From Durusdinium trenchii (taxonomy: Eukaryota; Sar; Dinophyceae; Suessiales; Symbiodiniaceae), in assembly GCA_963970005.1 (NCBI GenBank), contig CAXAMN010029027.1, positions 1,485,420-1,549,419 on the forward strand: DNA of 64,000 bases, given 5' to 3'. Every line of letters starts with the position of its first letter. Position 1 is the stretch's first letter. Under the pieces are notes generated by a model, which was not told the DNA's origin, did not search any database, and worked only from the letters and a program-made list of their open reading frames with translations. The translations under genes and the position numbers were made by a program. Shown here one piece after another: positions 1 through 10,728 of the stretch.

Positions 1-361
1 GTTAAAAGCCAAAACGATGCCCAAAGGACATGCATGGATCCTCTAAGTGAAGGACTTCGTGGAGGTGAAGATGAGAGAAGAACCAGCCGACCTCTTGGAC
101 AAGACTTCGCTCAGGTAGGAGTGATAGAGGCCCAACGTCGACTGGAAGGTGGTCAAGCATGGGCCAATGAAGAGTTCAAAAGGTTGGAACTCAACCTTCA
201 GGAGGAGGGTGACATTCCGTTGATCGATGAGATGGACACGGTGAATTCCAACCTGGAGTTCTTTCTTCAAGAGGCACAGGGCGTGATGAAGAAGTCGGAG
301 ATGGAAGCCATTCAGTCGGAGGTGGAAGCCGAGGTGTTCTTGCAGACAAGAACTATCAGTC

Positions 362-1079
362 TTGGAGACCTTGCCTTTGTGGGTTCCGCCGCTGAAGGAG
401 GAGATCAACAACTTTGAGAAGAACCAGGCGATTCAGCGGGTGTCGGAAGCCGAGGCGAACCTGTTGGTTCAGGAGGCAGAAGCCAAGGGTGAGCGCGCTG
501 AAATCATCCCCAGGATGGGCGTCTCCACACGCAAGGCCGGTGACGGCAGGCGACGGGCTCGGATCGTGCGCTGCGGGAATTACATGGAGTCCAGATCCGG
601 TGAGGAGGTCTATGCGACCGGAGCAGATTCGACCCAACTGAGAACTACCTTGAGGGTGGCATTTTTACGGAAGTGGCACTGCTTGTCGCTGGATGTGAAG
701 TCTGCCTTTCTTTTGGCACCTAAGGCTCACGGTGAGCTGATCATTGCGCCGAATTTTGGTAGATGCTGGCTTAGCTGCACAGGATGAGCATTGGGTGGTC
801 ACTTCGGCCATGTACGGCCTTGTCACATCGCCAAAAGATTGGAGTGTGTACCGGGACACGGAGCTTCAGAAGATGATTGATGGGGAGGTCCACATGGAAG
901 AGGAGGATGGCAGGTCCGTGCACATGACTTATGGGTTTCGGGTTGTGGAGGATGGTAATGTGCGGGCGATTCAAGAGGTGATTGGGTTAGCTGGCTCCGC
1001 TACCAGAGAGTGGGGGAAAGTGCTGGGCTACATGATTGTGTATGTGGACGATGTCTTGATGGTGGGGGAAGGGAGGTGA
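362..1079 (+). pseudogene. copia reverse transcriptase, N-terminal and palm fragments
   Basis: Copies element RNA into DNA in an intact element. The part at 362-787 contains an Arg-rich stretch and the palm motif LDVKSAF (about 690-710) typical of copia RT. The continuation at 744-1079 is in another frame and carries MYGLVTSPKDW and the catalytic box YVDDVLMV (about 1037-1060). The frame change between the two, near 744-790, falls inside the conserved domain, so an indel has broken the gene. Family assignment is secure from these motifs. What is lost is the continuous frame, not the catalytic aspartates. Confidence 0.7.
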
Positions 1080-1098
1080 CTCAAGCACTGTCAAGCAG

Positions 1099-1881
1099 GT
1101 GTGGTCTACATCCAATCCAGAGTATGCTGAACTGGGAGGCGCTCCTATGCGGTTTTTGGGCATTGAGATTCAGAGGTGGGAGGATGGCACGTATTACCTT
1201 CACCAGGGAAGTTTCGTTCGGGAAGTGCTAGAACGTCATGGTGGGGGAAGCACTGCAACCTTCATCAAAGTGCCAGATAAGAAGGAAGAAGAAGCTCCAT
1301 CACTATCCACCGTGAAGAAGGCCCAGAAGATCACTGGAGAGTTGTTGTGGCTGGCAGGAAAGACACGCCCCGACATATCGTGGGCAGTGATGAAGATGTC
1401 ACAGTGGGCGGTCAAGAGGCCAGGTTGGACTTTGGAGCTTGGGACGGCGGTTCTGGCCTATGTTCGATCTTCAGTGGATCATGGTTTGGTTCTCTCGGAT
1501 TGTGACCCAGACTTGGCCCGAAGAAGACCTAGAAGAGAAGGAACCATTGAGGTCTTAGTGGATGCCTCTTTCAGCCCAGGTGATAGCCACAGCGTGTTTG
1601 GGACGATGATCTTATTGGCCGGCTGCCCTGTTCAGTGGGAAAGCAGAAAGCAGGGTCTGATGGCCTTGTCCACAGCAGAGGCAGAACTCACGGCCCTTCT
1701 TGAAGGTCTGCAGACAGGTCGATCGGTGCGTGCCCTCATTGAGCTTCTATTGCCAGAGGTGAACTTGGAGCTCTATAACGACAACCGGGCGGCAGTGGTC
1801 TTGACTTCTGGGTCTGGAGGTGGTTGGAGGACACGGCACTTGCGCATTAAATTAGAGCTTCATGCTTGGCGGAGGCGTTGA
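1099..1881 (+). pseudogene. copia RT thumb and RNase H fragment
   Basis: A 260-residue open stretch continuing the polyprotein in a third frame. It begins with the post-palm copia motif MRFLGIEI. The thumb motif ELLWLAGKTRPDISW follows (about 1335-1385), then RNase H with VDASF (first Asp, about 1558), STAEAELTAL (Glu, about 1672) and LYNDNRAAV (Asp, about 1770). RNase H removes template RNA during cDNA synthesis. The three acidic residues are kept, so decay by frameshift is recent compared with loss of the active site. A further frame change follows near 1870. Confidence 0.75.
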
Positions 1882-2690
1882 AGGTGGGCGAGATCACTCT
1901 GGACCACCGAGTTGGGACAGCTTTGTGGGCAGATACTTTGACCAAATCATTACCGTCACAGGCATTGGAGAGGTTCTGTGTGGGGGTCTGTTGAGGCCGA
2001 GGGGAGAGGATGCCATGAAGAAGGTGACGCACACTATACCACCGGAGAATAGTTTCAGGCTTTCGAGATGTATGATGATGATGCTGGCGGGGGCTTCGAT
2101 TGTGCCAAGTTCTTTGGCCAATGAGGTGTGTGAGAAGGGGGGCCCGGATGGACAGCCGGACTCTTCTATGGTTGGGGACCTTGGCTGGTTGCTGGTGTTG
2201 GCTGGTTTGGTCTGCTTCCTACACCTGCTCAAGGAGATTGGGATGGAGGCGGTAAGAAGGCTGTTTTCGGGTCAAGAAAACCTTGAGGTCAAGCTTCTGA
2301 GCCCGGAGGCAATATGTCCACAGAAGGGATCGAGTGAAGCGGCTGGTTGGGACTTGTCCACGACTATGGCCGTGATTTCCACAGGTTTGGCGCTGGAGAT
2401 TCCGAAGGGGTGCTATGGCAGGATCTCTTCGAGGAGTTCTTTGGCTTCCCAGGGCTTGGATGTAGCGGGAGGTGTGATCGATGCCGATTATCGGGGCGAG
2501 GTCAAGGTGATCCTAGTCAACCGCAGTTCATCTCCCAAACAGTTTGACGTGGGTGACGGGATTGCTCAAGTCATCATCGAAAGAATTGCCTGCCAATGTT
2601 CCAGTGGTGGTGTCCTCAAGTTTGTCAAGCACTTCCCGTGGTGGTGAGGGGTTTGGCAGCTCAGGGGTCGCCGCTAGAAGTTTAAGAGGG
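1862..2690 (+). pseudogene. Membrane segment plus dUTPase domain at the 3' end of the copia element
   Basis: The reading frame has a hydrophobic stretch (about 2070-2110) and a membrane segment with GWLLVLAGLVCFL (about 2180-2230). A trimeric dUTPase follows: motif 1 AAGWDL (about 2338), motif 2 GRISSRSSLA (2417-2446), motif 3 GVIDADYRGE with the catalytic Asp (about 2470-2500) and motif 4 GDGIAQVIIERI (about 2552-2587). Motif 5, Gly-rich with SRGGEGFGSSG, lies in the next frame (about 2625-2665), so one base near 2588 separates it. dUTPase hydrolyses dUTP to dUMP and keeps uracil out of new DNA, a useful function for an element making cDNA. A dUTPase after copia RNase H is an unusual arrangement. 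Confidence 0.7.
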
Positions 2691-2692
2691 TT

Positions 2693-3368
2693 GTCAGAGA
2701 CACTACAAGGTCGGGGTGTTCCTGTACCAGAGGGTGGCGGTCAAGGTCGAGGTTTGCGTGTACCAGAGCAGGATCAAGAGATTTTTGATGAAGTGGTTCA
2801 TGAGGAGACACTACATGCACGAGGTCAGTTTGGACATGAAGGAGGTCTACAACCGGGAGAAGGTCACGTAGATCAAGGTGGGGCTGGTGGTCTTGCTATG
2901 TCCGGGGAGTTGCCCCGGAGCTTGTTCTTTGAATCGGTCTACACATCCCGTGGTGGTGAAACGATGCAGAGGTTCCTAGAGAGACTGCGGGAGAATGAGC
3001 TCCAAGGATTCAAGTGGCTCTTTTCCAGGGAGGTGGTGAACATCCTGCAGATCAAGCCATCCAATGGTACTACTCATGAAGTGGTGCTCCGCTAGCAAAC
3101 GGGGGTCCTGTTGTTCAAACTACATCGTTATGGGGGCTGGAGGAAAAAGTTGTTTGACAGCGATCTTTCGGTTCCTATGGCTTCGAGCGGGGTGTCTTCG
3201 GCGGTGGTGACGATTGGCTGGCTGGATGATGGAAGGATGATGGTGAGATCCGACCTGAGAAAGGGCAGCCATGGTATGCACTACATGAAACAAAGGTGGT
3301 TCGGCTATAGCATCTTGGTGAGAGCCTCTGAGTGTCCTATGGGAGATGTTGGGGTCGGTTCTTGCTAG
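2693..3368 (+). other. Post-dUTPase tail of the copia element, unknown
   Basis: After the dUTPase motif 5 the frame stays open to 3095 (Gly/Glu-rich, with charged segments near the end), and a second open stretch runs 3111-3368 in the same frame class. I recognise no domain. It is probably the C-terminal tail of the polyprotein or decayed 3' sequence of the element. Confidence 0.35.
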
Positions 3369-3540
3369 AAGATGGTGACGACCCACTTTTTTCAAGCAGG
3401 CCAGTGCTCTTTGGCTTTCTTTGGAGGCGGCTGTCGGTGTGAGTGCTCTGTTCGACTTTTGAGTGGCGCTCGATTCGGGTGGTGGAATATAGTTGCCGCA
3501 CCTCTCTGCATTAGCACTTTAGCATGCTAGCAGCTTAGGC

Positions 3541-3712
3541 CTCTGAAGGGGGTGTGATGTGGAGAGGGCTTGGGCTGAAGAGCTCGTATTTTTGTGTGAT
3601 GTGAAGATTTTTTCGTTTGTGGTTGCGAAGAGTGCGCCAAGGATGAAAGGAAGCGATTCCCAGGATCCCAAAAGATTTGGGAGGGGAAAGCGGAATCCCT
3701 GATTCATGAGAT
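3541..3712 (+). repeat. Candidate polypurine tract and 3' LTR of the copia element
   Basis: A purine run (GAAGGGGG, about 3544-3551) is followed at once by TGTGATG. This is the expected order of a polypurine tract and the 5'-TG of an LTR. The sequence remains non-coding to about 3712, where composition drops sharply to AT-rich. The matching 5' LTR is outside the window, so this is a positional inference only. Confidence 0.3.
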
Positions 3713-3962
3713 ATATATGAGATTATGGTTCATGAACGACCATCGTGAGCCCTTTCTTGTTCGAAGAAAAAGAGCGAGGGATTTTTTCGCCAATTTGTTA
3801 ATAATAATATCGTTATTATTTGGCGCAAAATTTTTCGATTTATATAAAATACTAATTGATTTAATTTATTGGTATTATTAATTATAATATTATCGTAATT
3901 GATTTTGATTTGGTTAAGATAAATATAATGTATTATGTAATTTTTAATGTATAGGATCGGTT

Positions 3963-4000
3963 ATATTAATAGAAGGGCGGGTTATGGGGGGTGGGTTTTT
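3963..4000 (+). repeat. Left arm of imperfect inverted repeat around the AT-rich ORFs
   Basis: The G-rich stretch ending GGTGGGTTTTT (3990-4000) is matched in inverse orientation by AAAAACCCACC at 5440-5450. The match extends into neighbouring GGCGGG/CCCGCC and AT-rich flanks. It may mark the ends of a small element of about 1.5 kb. Confidence 0.45.
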
Positions 4001-4546
4001 GCTTTGAGGAATTTTTAGAAGTTTGAAGGAATTTTCTGTTTTGTGGAAAAAAACGTCTGTTTTTTACTTACTCTGGCTGCGTTAAGACTCTGTTTTAAGA
4101 TTGTTTGGTTTGTTGTTTTTCGGTTATTCTTTTGTTTTTTTTGTTTTTTTTTTTGCTTTTTTGTCTTACATTCTTTTTATCTATATGTATTTGTAAACGT
4201 ATGGATATATATTGTTAGCATTATGTTTATTTTACCTCTTACGTTTTCCGGGGTTATAGTAGTATGTCGATAAGTTGTAGCTAGTTGTAATGTATTTCGC
4301 TTTGTCACACTTGTATATGCCTTTGTCTTTTTTTGATATTTGTAGCTTTTGCCCTTTAAGTGTCTTATTTATCCATCTTTTTTGGTTTTGCCATGGTCGT
4401 GCATTTAAATGATATGGATTATGATGCCTTTAAGCCTTTGTGCGATGGCCTGGTTTGCCGCCTCTTGTCTTTTCTCGTGGTGATTGTCAAATAGTATCCG
4501 GGCGGGTTTATTCCGGCCAAATTCCCGGCCTGCGCGTGTAGTGTTA

Positions 4547-4843
4547 ATGACAATGCAGGAATATAACGAGTATCTCCATAAGTATATTTTTCCACCTCGT
4601 AAAAAGTCGTCTATTATAGAGTTGGTGGGTAACGGTCATACAAAGGTACACTTGAAATGTAGGCATGGATATACGTACCAAGGTCGGCCTAGGAAAGATG
4701 GCAAGGAGAAGCCGTACGGTCACGGATGGTTTATGTTTGTGAATCCTAAGAACTTATGTATTGTTAGCGTGGCTCCTATGCATAAGCCAGAGAACACTGT
4801 GGAAATATCCTTATTGAAGGTACTTCCTACCTTCCGCCTGTAA
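4547..4843 (+). CDS. Small basic protein of unknown function (AT-rich island)
   Basis: 98 residues from the first ATG (4547); the frame is open further upstream to 4484 but without ATG. The product is Lys/Arg-rich with a central segment containing HLKCRHGYTYQGRPRK and aromatic residues, and no repeats. The codon mix is balanced and stop-free in a T-rich stretch, which favours real coding. No family was recognised. It sits inside the inverted repeat at 3963/5480 together with the next ORF, so both may belong to one small element. It could also be a chance ORF. Confidence 0.35.
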   Translation: MTMQEYNEYLHKYIFPPRKKSSIIELVGNGHTKVHLKCRHGYTYQGRPRKDGKEKPYGHGWFMFVNPKNLCIVSVAPMHKPENTVEISLLKVLPTFRL

Positions 4844-4910
4844 ATAGGTCTTTTCGTGGTTTAGAAATTATGCACGAGTACTTAATGAGAGTCGTTTATG
4901 TCGGCATTAG

Positions 4911-5051
4911 TTTAAGGTTTTGCTGTATGCTAAGATGCATAATGAGGCGATTAGACGTAAGAAGGCATCCTACCTGAATAAGTTCATCGTCCAAACGAAA
5001 GTGAAGGGCAAATCCTATGCGTGTACCAATAAGTCGGCTGCCAGGAAGTGA
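4911..5051 (+). CDS. Short Lys-rich ORF of unknown function
   Basis: Opens directly after a TAG at 4908-4910. It has an ATG at 4935 and stop TGA at 5049-5051, giving 38 residues from the ATG (46 from the open point). The product is very basic, with AIRRKKASYLNKF near its start. It lies 70 bases behind the 98-residue ORF on the same strand and could be its continuation after a frame change or an intron. No family was recognised. Confidence 0.25.
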   Translation, partial: FKVLLYAKMHNEAIRRKKASYLNKFIVQTKVKGKSYACTNKSAARK

Positions 5052-5438
5052 TCTGCGCTACTTCATGCTTCGATAAGCAATGGGAGGTCCAATTTAAAAG
5101 AGCTCCGGTGTAGTATAACCTGGCTATCCTTTAGGTAGAAACTATGTGTAATTCTGGTCTGGATAGACTGGGCGCTGTATAGCAGAAGATTGACTGAAAA
5201 GATTGCTGTTTTGTTGGTTCTCTGTATTTCCTGCAACTTCAACATCCACATACACACACATAGGCCCATCTGCTTTAATACTTCTACAACTTCTTCCTAA
5301 ACCTCTAGTGCTACAAATATTATCTACTCATTATTTAGCCTCTGAGTCCTACCGCACAACTTCATAGGAATGCTATCTAAAGAGTCTTTCTGCAATGCCA
5401 TATTTCACATCATCAAATATACCTTTCATTACAATCCT

Positions 5439-5480
5439 CAAAAACCCACCCCCCCTCACCCGCCGTTCTCTATATTAAAA
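5439..5480 (-). repeat. Right arm of imperfect inverted repeat
   Basis: The reverse complement matches 3963-4000, with an identical 11-base core and similar G-rich and AT flanks. The pair encloses about 1.4 kb. Confidence 0.45.
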
Positions 5481-6501
5481 TAACGTGATTTTAATAGGTT
5501 ATATTTATTTTATATTTAGGTAATATTCGTATTATATATATATAATTAATTTAAATTTAGTTATGATTTTAAAAATAATTGCTTTAAATATATTTAAGAA
5601 TTGCCGCTTTTGTCGCCGATTTCGTTCGTGTATTACATTTTATAATAAGTAGCTTTTCGGGGTGTAGGGTTTGCCGATTTTATAGTTTATATATATGTAT
5701 ATGTATTAACGTCCGTTTAATAGTTATTTTTATTTATTGTTAGCGTAATATTTTAAATATCCGATATTTCGTTATTTAAGTGTAAAAAAGCTAAAATAAC
5801 ATTTTTAGAACGATCGTTTCTTTCTTATTGTATTAGTTTATATTATAAATTTAATAAAAACAATTCTATTTTTTGTTTTTGAAGCCTAGGATTAATTATA
5901 ATTCTTTGATGTTTCCGAGTGGGGAAGCGATTTACGGGGCTTTTTTAAGCCCGGAGCTATTAGTAACAACTGGACCTTCATAAGGTATTTTCTAAACGTT
6001 TTTTTTGGGTGCGGATATTATATACCCTTAATATTATATTATATGTTTTGTTGACATATAGAAATTATAGGGTTTAAAATCCACTTTTGATTCTCAGAGT
6101 TTTGCTCCAAAATCCTAATAATATAGCATGCTTTAATATAAGCTTAAACCTCGTGAATTTTAGCCGCAGAGCATGCGACGCAGCGCGCAAATAATTTTCT
6201 AGCACTGCGTACCCATATTAAGCTATGTGTTTGGCCTCCGGCCTTCTCATCCACAGATGTGCGTTGTAAAGGTTGTAAAAGAAGTTGTTTAAGGCAGAAA
6301 GAATATTGTGGATAGGTTTGAAGTTGTGTATGTGTTCATGGTTCGGGTGATCCTCAATCATTCCATTGTGTTTTAGGTAACGCGTGGTTGCTGCAATATT
6401 TGCATCCTTAAATCATGACCTTGATTATAGTATGTTCCAGGAAAATGTGGAAATATTTTTTGAACACCAATTATTTTTACATCCACGTAGACAATAGACA
6501 G

Positions 6502-6531
6502 ATATATATATATATATCTCTCTCTCTCTCC
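6502..6531 (+). repeat. Compound microsatellite (TA)n(TC)n
   Basis: A run of TA dinucleotides passes directly into TC dinucleotides. It marks the approximate right border of the AT-rich island. Confidence 0.9.
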
Positions 6532-6539
6532 CAAAGTCT

Positions 6540-8852
6540 ATATTTACGGCAAGGGGCCGGTGGCATCCAAGGTGTAACAGAACTACGACAATGTGAACGC
6601 ACACAAGATCAATGGTTACAAGAACTTCAAGCAGAGCTGCGTATCGGTAATCTATCCAAAAACAACCACGATTTTCTCCATGGCCGACCCATGATAGTTC
6701 CAGGGAGTTGGTTAGAAGCCCACGGCCGCCCGACCTGTAGTACCATGTCGTGTCAGCAATTGCAGTTGCAAAATATCTCATCTACAACAATCATGCACAA
6801 GGAATGCCCGACGTGCTAGAAAGAACGTGTGAGTAAGCAATTCGTTGCCAAGGGTCCACAGGATTCACGCTTCACAAAGGACCTCACCCGCGCGCATGCA
6901 ATCTTCAGCACCAATGTCGTGAAATGCCATGTTAATCGTGTCCGCGCAGAACAATGGACTCGTCTCCAGGGGCAGCGATTGCGCAGGATGTGGCTTCCTC
7001 GCAAACCTTGCACGCAAAATCAGACCTGGCTCAAGAGAAATTAGCTTGGCTATAACGTAGTGATGCCGATTGCGGCGATCGGTGCGGCGTGTTGCCCTTA
7101 TGCATAAGCATGCCTGTGCAGGCGCGAGAGCATCTATACCGAGGTGATTTTAAAATCTTACGCGGGTGCCATGGAGTTGTTTGCGGTTGGTCCGTAACAG
7201 CGAACGAACAAGAAATTCCTGAGAAAGACGTCATCTAGAATAACCTACCGGAATATATTTTTGTGCGCTTTCACACGCGCACCGAGTGGCAGCTCCCGGG
7301 ACGGGCAGAGAAAAGTGTTTTCCCCGTCGGCGTGACGCGCAAGCCTTGGTATTTGGACGCAGGCCGCGCCAACCCACAATTGAAAGTAACGCGCGGTCAA
7401 TTCCCATTGGCGCCCGATTTCGCCGGGACAACGCACGCCTTACAAGGATACACTGCCGGGCACGGTGCTATCGTTGACGTGCAAGGCAACGCCGATCCCA
7501 TTGCCGTGTACGTCGGAATGACGCGTTGCCGCTCTCGCAAAAAACTACTTATCTACCGCCCCTTTCCTTTGGCGCCTTTGCAGGCAGGTCTGCCGTTGGG
7601 ACGCCAGCTGTTGTTGGACGTCTGGAAACAAGACCGCATAGACTGGGATGCCCTGCGAAACAAATACCTCGATGAAAAGCCATATATGGAATGCAAGGAA
7701 AACAAATGCAAAGACGGTTTCACAAAAGGACGGTGGCGCCAAGATAGTTACCGCGTCTGTAAAGAGTGCACACACAGCACACAAACGTGATGGAGGTACA
7801 CCGTACCGTTGCAGCCAATGTGGCGTCTGGCATGCCGCTCCCCACTTTCTTTCAAAGCATCTGAATCCACGCTGGGGGTCGTACCGCGTCTGTCTCTCAT
7901 GTGAAGCCAAAAAGCAATGCTTCGCGTGCCAGCAAACTCTCTAACCGTAGAGTTTTTCAGCTCTGCCGCCTGGCAACTAAGACAGGGGAACCGGCGAAAG
8001 TGCCTCACTTGCCAACGGAAAACCCGCGGCGTTTGGACTTGCGCACGCTGTCAACAACGAAAACAACGAGACCAGTACACCATCTTTCTCCGCCGACGCT
8101 CTTCAGGAGAAGACGGGCGAGAAGTGTGCGACGCGTGTCACACTGCACGCATCCAGACCCTCCAACGCAAACGCGCCGCCGCCAAGAGCAACGCGCGTGC
8201 AGCGTCGCTGCGGCAACGAATCCACCGAGAACACATCCTGCAAGAAATCAAAGACCTCATTGCCAGTGAAGTCCACGCACACAAACGTCTGGCTCAGACG
8301 GACTTCGGCACACAGGAAGCCACCGCCGCAAAGCGCCCCAAACAAAGCGCAAGTGTCGTGGCACCGCACGCGAAACCACATTCGTCCATCGAGCCACTGC
8401 CGAGCACAATCCCGCAGAGTAGTCGTCAAACAAAACGCCAAGCCACGACAGAGAATCTCCCCAAACCACAATCCAAACAAGGAAAGCAAACCACAACAAG
8501 CGCGCAGCCACACGCGCCAAGACATGGCCGCGCATTCGATCCGGAGGTGCCCGGGGCGAATCGTGGAAGTCAGGTCAAAGTGGAGCCGACAAGGCTGTAT
8601 GAATATATCTGCCCACGCTGCAAATGTCCATGCCGCAGTGGGGTACAAACTGGCCAAGTCCACCATCGAGGAAAGTACAGCCACACATTTCGTGTCTTGG
8701 ACGGTGTAGTTGCTGGTCGCCGACACGAGCACAATTGTCCTCGATGTGGTGTGCGCGTGTTGTCAGCCAAACCCAATGGACGAATTCGAGTCAAACACCG
8801 CACACCCAACCGCAAGGCTTGTTCTTGTGAGGCATGGAATGTTGCAGCATAA
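6540..8852 (+). pseudogene. Pif1-like SF1 helicase, C-terminal half, with zinc-ribbon tail (broken)
   Basis: Conserved blocks succeed one another in shifting frames. GVTELRQCERTQDQWL and NHDFLHGRPM come first (6570-6700), then the segment AHAIFSTNVVKCHVNRVRAEQW (6890-6960) typical of the region before the C-terminal RecA lobe. A MPV/GCHG block follows in another frame (7100-7180). Last is the Pif1/RecD lobe with THALQGYTAGHG (about 7430-7465) and YVGMTRCRSRKKLLIY (about 7508-7555), helicase motifs V and VI. Breaks include TAG at 6817 and TAG at 7236. The tail (7680-8850) has repeated CxxC pairs (KECKEN-like, YRCSQC, RVCLSC, CLTC, CARC, VCDAC, CPRC twice) that look like stacked zinc ribbons. 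Walker A is not present. Probably the end of a mobile-element helicase. Confidence 0.65.
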
Positions 8853-10645
8853 AAACATGGCGCATTCTGTGCCGGAACATAAGAAAAAATCGTCATCCCC
8901 AAGCGAGCCTTGCTTTGTACTCCTGGCATTTATACTTCTCAACGCGCTCGTAGCCGCACTGCTGCAGAAGTACACAACCAGGGGAGGGCCAAACCCCAGA
9001 AGCCCCATCGTTGTCGTGGAGGTCGTGGGAAGGGCCCCCGCCTGGGTTAACAAAAACCCCACGACCGAGGAAGCGACAACGATGCCCAGGCGGAGGGGGA
9101 AACCCCCCCGACAAAGGGCCAACAATTGCCGCAATACTGATTCTCGAAAATCTTGACAAGGTTAACCCAGAGAGTCCTCGACTATATAAAGAATAGTCTT
9201 TCCAAAGGACTAAACTTTGATAGAGTCCGTCACTCAAACCACTGCTTTCAGGTTGGATCGAGGCAGACGCACTGACACTTGCAGAACATGACGACATGAT
9301 CTGGTGGTAGGAAGGATTGATTCAGCCACACTGCATTATCAATGGCTTCGATGTATTTTTAAGAGTTTACAACATTCGCCCACTATCTGCATATTTTGGG
9401 GCGCAACTTTCGAGTGAGCCATGGATGATGAATGAAGCGGGCATTACTTCTACGTTGGCTACTCAGTCATGCACAAAAAATCACAAAAAGGATCAAAAAG
9501 GTTCATGTCGGCCTGCGCTCAATGGCACCAGGTCATGAGTGGGGTGAATATCAAGATGAACTATCACCACTGAGTTCATCTTCATCGAGCGACGACCCAG
9601 GTGTGGCCTGAAATATATTCGTTGTAAATTTACAACACTTTATTTACAACTCTTCACCTGGCAAGCAATCGAAAGAACGCATTTGCCTGCCCCTGTCCCA
9701 CTTGCAGCTCTTTTTTAGCGCGCCGCCGCGCTTTGTTGGGACCATCATGGCCTCAGATCGCACGAAGCTTCTGAAGGCTGGATCATCAATCCAGTGCCTG
9801 TTTGTGGCAATGCAGCCAATGCGTGCAATTCAACCAAAAATTAGTCTCGACATGTCTGGACCTATGTTTGTAGATTTTGACCGATCAGGCCTTTTACACC
9901 GACTATGTCTCTGATGCTTTCGTGAAGAAACGCAAGCAAGAGATCAGAAGCAGGAGAATGACCAACAGGAATCCAGCCCTCCTGACATGTTGTTTCAGCC
10001 AAAGTGCAAAGCAGTCGTCGTTGCACCTCCGTTGCAACAGCAGCCCTGGTCATGCATATAGATCCTGTGCACAGCAGGTTTTCAGCATCGTTGAGGTGGA
10101 AGCCAAACATATCTCTGAAGTGGAGGCCAGTGCAGGTTGGTTGCGATGCAGTCTGCAGTGGTGCTGGTAATTTGCCCTGTTAAGTTTGTTGTTTTTTAAG
10201 ACACGCATAACTATCATAAACTTGATAACATGTTGTGTGTTACGTGTGCGAGGCGGAACGCAAAGTCAACTTCAATTTCACATCGGCGTATTTGGCTCAC
10301 TTCGTTGGAGACCTCCCAACGCAAAAAGAAGTAGAGGCAGGCCTCAAGATCACTGTTGAATAGTTAGTATAATTCTTTAATCTTGGCAGTCATCCGACCG
10401 ACTAGTACATGAACTCAGTTTGATCTGTGCATGCATGCATTTCTCAAATTCTTTAACGACCTATTCGACCCTGGCTAGGATGTTCTCTATGAGCTGTCCA
10501 TCGAGAAGAAGTGGAACAGGTTTGAAACCAATGGCGCCCATCAGGCAAGCATGGTACTCAAAAACCTGTCAGCAATGCAAACAACACGGATTCTCTGTTT
10601 GGTTGTTGTTCATGACTGACCCTGCTTCCTCTGATCCGATTCCAG
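8853..10645. other. No gene recognised
   Basis: Non-coding or intronic sequence. Around 8990-9130 there are G/C runs that can fold (GTCGTGG near 9023 with CCACGAC near 9058). A possible gene start with ATG at 9747 (cctcagatcgcac follows) gives only about 55 codons and is not supported further. Confidence 0.4.
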
Positions 10646-10728
10646 GCCTGGGCAAAAATCGAAGCTGGAATGCACCGTGCCTTGGCCAGCTACGTGACCA
10701 ATCGATTCAATCGAACGCAGAAATCGAG
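10646..10728 (+). CDS. Candidate internal exon, unknown protein
   Basis: Open 83-base segment preceded by a pyrimidine-rich tract with acceptor TCCAG and followed by donor GTGGGA. The translation begins AWAKIEAGMHRALASY and is coding-like, whereas its neighbours are stop-rich. It may belong to the multi-exon gene further downstream. Splice sites are inferred by eye. Confidence 0.3.

Larger units (their letters stand above)
1..3712 (+). mobile_element. Decayed Ty1/copia retrotransposon, 3' part
   Basis: Coding pieces appear in the copia order: an RT N-terminal part with the copia basic/arginine-rich approach to the palm (about 520-720), the YVDD box (about 1040), RNase H (about 1550-1850), then a membrane segment and a dUTPase. 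The pieces lie in different frames, so this copy carries several frameshifts and is not functional as read. The first 360 bases hold an acidic, coiled-coil-like ORF (34-417) that probably belongs to the polyprotein upstream of RT. Gag, protease and integrase are outside the window. The right end is placed at a candidate 3' LTR following a purine tract near 3544. Confidence 0.7.
3713..6480. other. AT-rich island of unknown origin
   Basis: Between two GC-richer transposon remnants the composition falls abruptly, with long A/T runs around 3780-3960, 4090-4250 and 5480-5900. It holds two small ORFs (4547-4843 and 4911-5051) and an imperfect inverted repeat (3963-4000 with 5439-5480). A small perfect hairpin (GGGCTT, TTTT, AAGCCC) lies around 5937-5952. 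From 5052 to 6480 I see no gene. The abrupt borders and different codon choice suggest foreign or organelle-like DNA, but no recognisable mitochondrial, plastid or viral gene was seen. Confidence 0.5.

Noticed and set aside
4043-4273. Hydrophobic 76-residue ORF in the AT-rich island
   Set aside because: Produced by T-runs that translate as Phe; no flanking support.
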